Part shown: positions 6,497 through 6,546 of the stretch, piece after piece
Position numbering within the stretch: the stretch's first letter is position 1
How the letters are laid out: each line of letters begins with the position of its first letter
Assembly (NCBI GenBank): GCA_008671285.1
Contig: RPYR01000204.1
Location: 1 to 6,546, forward strand
Length of the DNA: 6,546 nucleotides
DNA from: Collinsella aerofaciens
Lineage (GTDB): Bacteria; Actinomycetota; Coriobacteriia; Coriobacteriales; Coriobacteriaceae
Reading direction: 5' to 3'
Translations under genes and position numbers: made by a program
The notes under the pieces: generated by a model
The model's database searches: none
The model's input: the letters and a program-made list of their open reading frames with translations, nothing else
Told to the model about the DNA's origin: nothing

Positions 6497-6534
6497 GCGG
6501 AATGTTCAGGCAATCTCAACTGAATCAGCTCCGC
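6497..6534 (-). repeat. Nested imperfect hairpin upstream of asnB
   Basis: An outer stem GCGGA/TCCGC (6530-6534 with 6497-6501) encloses an inner stem TTCAG/CTGAA (6520-6524 with 6505-6509) around a 10-base loop, with 5 and 3 unpaired bases between the stems. It lies upstream of the candidate -10 box, so it would not be in the asnB transcript if that promoter is right. It could be the end of an upstream transcript, but the sequence after it on the minus strand is CCCCTCTTTACG, a poor T-tract. The role is unknown. Confidence 0.3.
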
Positions 6535-6546
6535 TGTGACACGCGC

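Noticed and set aside
6421..6546. T-box or other riboswitch upstream of asnB
   Set aside because: The available leader is short, the candidate start site leaves only about 45 bases, and I see no T-box sequence or antiterminator/terminator pair.
1..6546. CRISPR array, insertion sequence, phage or defence system
   Set aside because: No regularly spaced repeats, no transposase, integrase or nuclease genes and no terminal inverted repeats were found; the coding space is filled by housekeeping genes.

Overview
The window is GC-rich, tightly packed chromosomal DNA with five complete protein genes, all read from the minus strand. The order in the direction of transcription (high to low coordinates) is asnB, a Mur ligase of the MurE family, a HAD-superfamily phosphatase, murI and rph. 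Gene content, the murI-rph linkage seen in Actinobacteria, and the look of the proteins suggest a member of the Coriobacteriia, perhaps Collinsella or a relative. This placement rests on pattern recognition only and was not tested by any search.

Layout. Bases 6421-6546 are the upstream region of asnB and hold a nested imperfect hairpin, a candidate -10 box and a good ribosome binding site. asnB (4540-6420) encodes a full-length glutamine-dependent asparagine synthetase and ends in a compact intrinsic terminator (4490-4514). The candidate promoter of the next unit (4463-4491) abuts that terminator and shares its T-tract. The Mur ligase gene (2866-4428) follows, then a 107-base gap with an imperfect hairpin, the HAD phosphatase (1847-2758, start moved inward to the codon that has a Shine-Dalgarno site), murI (911-1795) and rph (132-857). 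Gaps between the last three genes are about 50 bases, so murE-HAD-murI-rph looks like one operon. It ends in a structured AT-rich element (98-133) whose first stem bases fall in the rph stop codon. Bases 1-97 hold no gene I can support.

Functional picture. Two genes make peptidoglycan precursors: MurI makes D-glutamate, and the MurE-type ligase adds the third, diamino, residue to UDP-MurNAc-L-Ala-D-Glu. The ligase lacks the DNPR signature of diaminopimelate-adding enzymes and instead resembles the lysine-type ligases of streptococci and related cocci, so lysine or ornithine is the likelier substrate. rph is a tRNA 3'-end processing gene often found beside murI in Actinobacteria. The HAD phosphatase has all four catalytic motifs but no substrate I can name. 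asnB appears to be its own transcription unit; because some AsnB-family enzymes amidate cell-wall precursors, its place beside murE deserves a check.

I see no mobile element, CRISPR array, tRNA, rRNA or phage gene. This is mostly an ordinary housekeeping region. The points of most interest are the substrate type of the Mur ligase, the orphan phosphatase within a cell-wall operon, and the two mutually exclusive hairpins at the end of rph.
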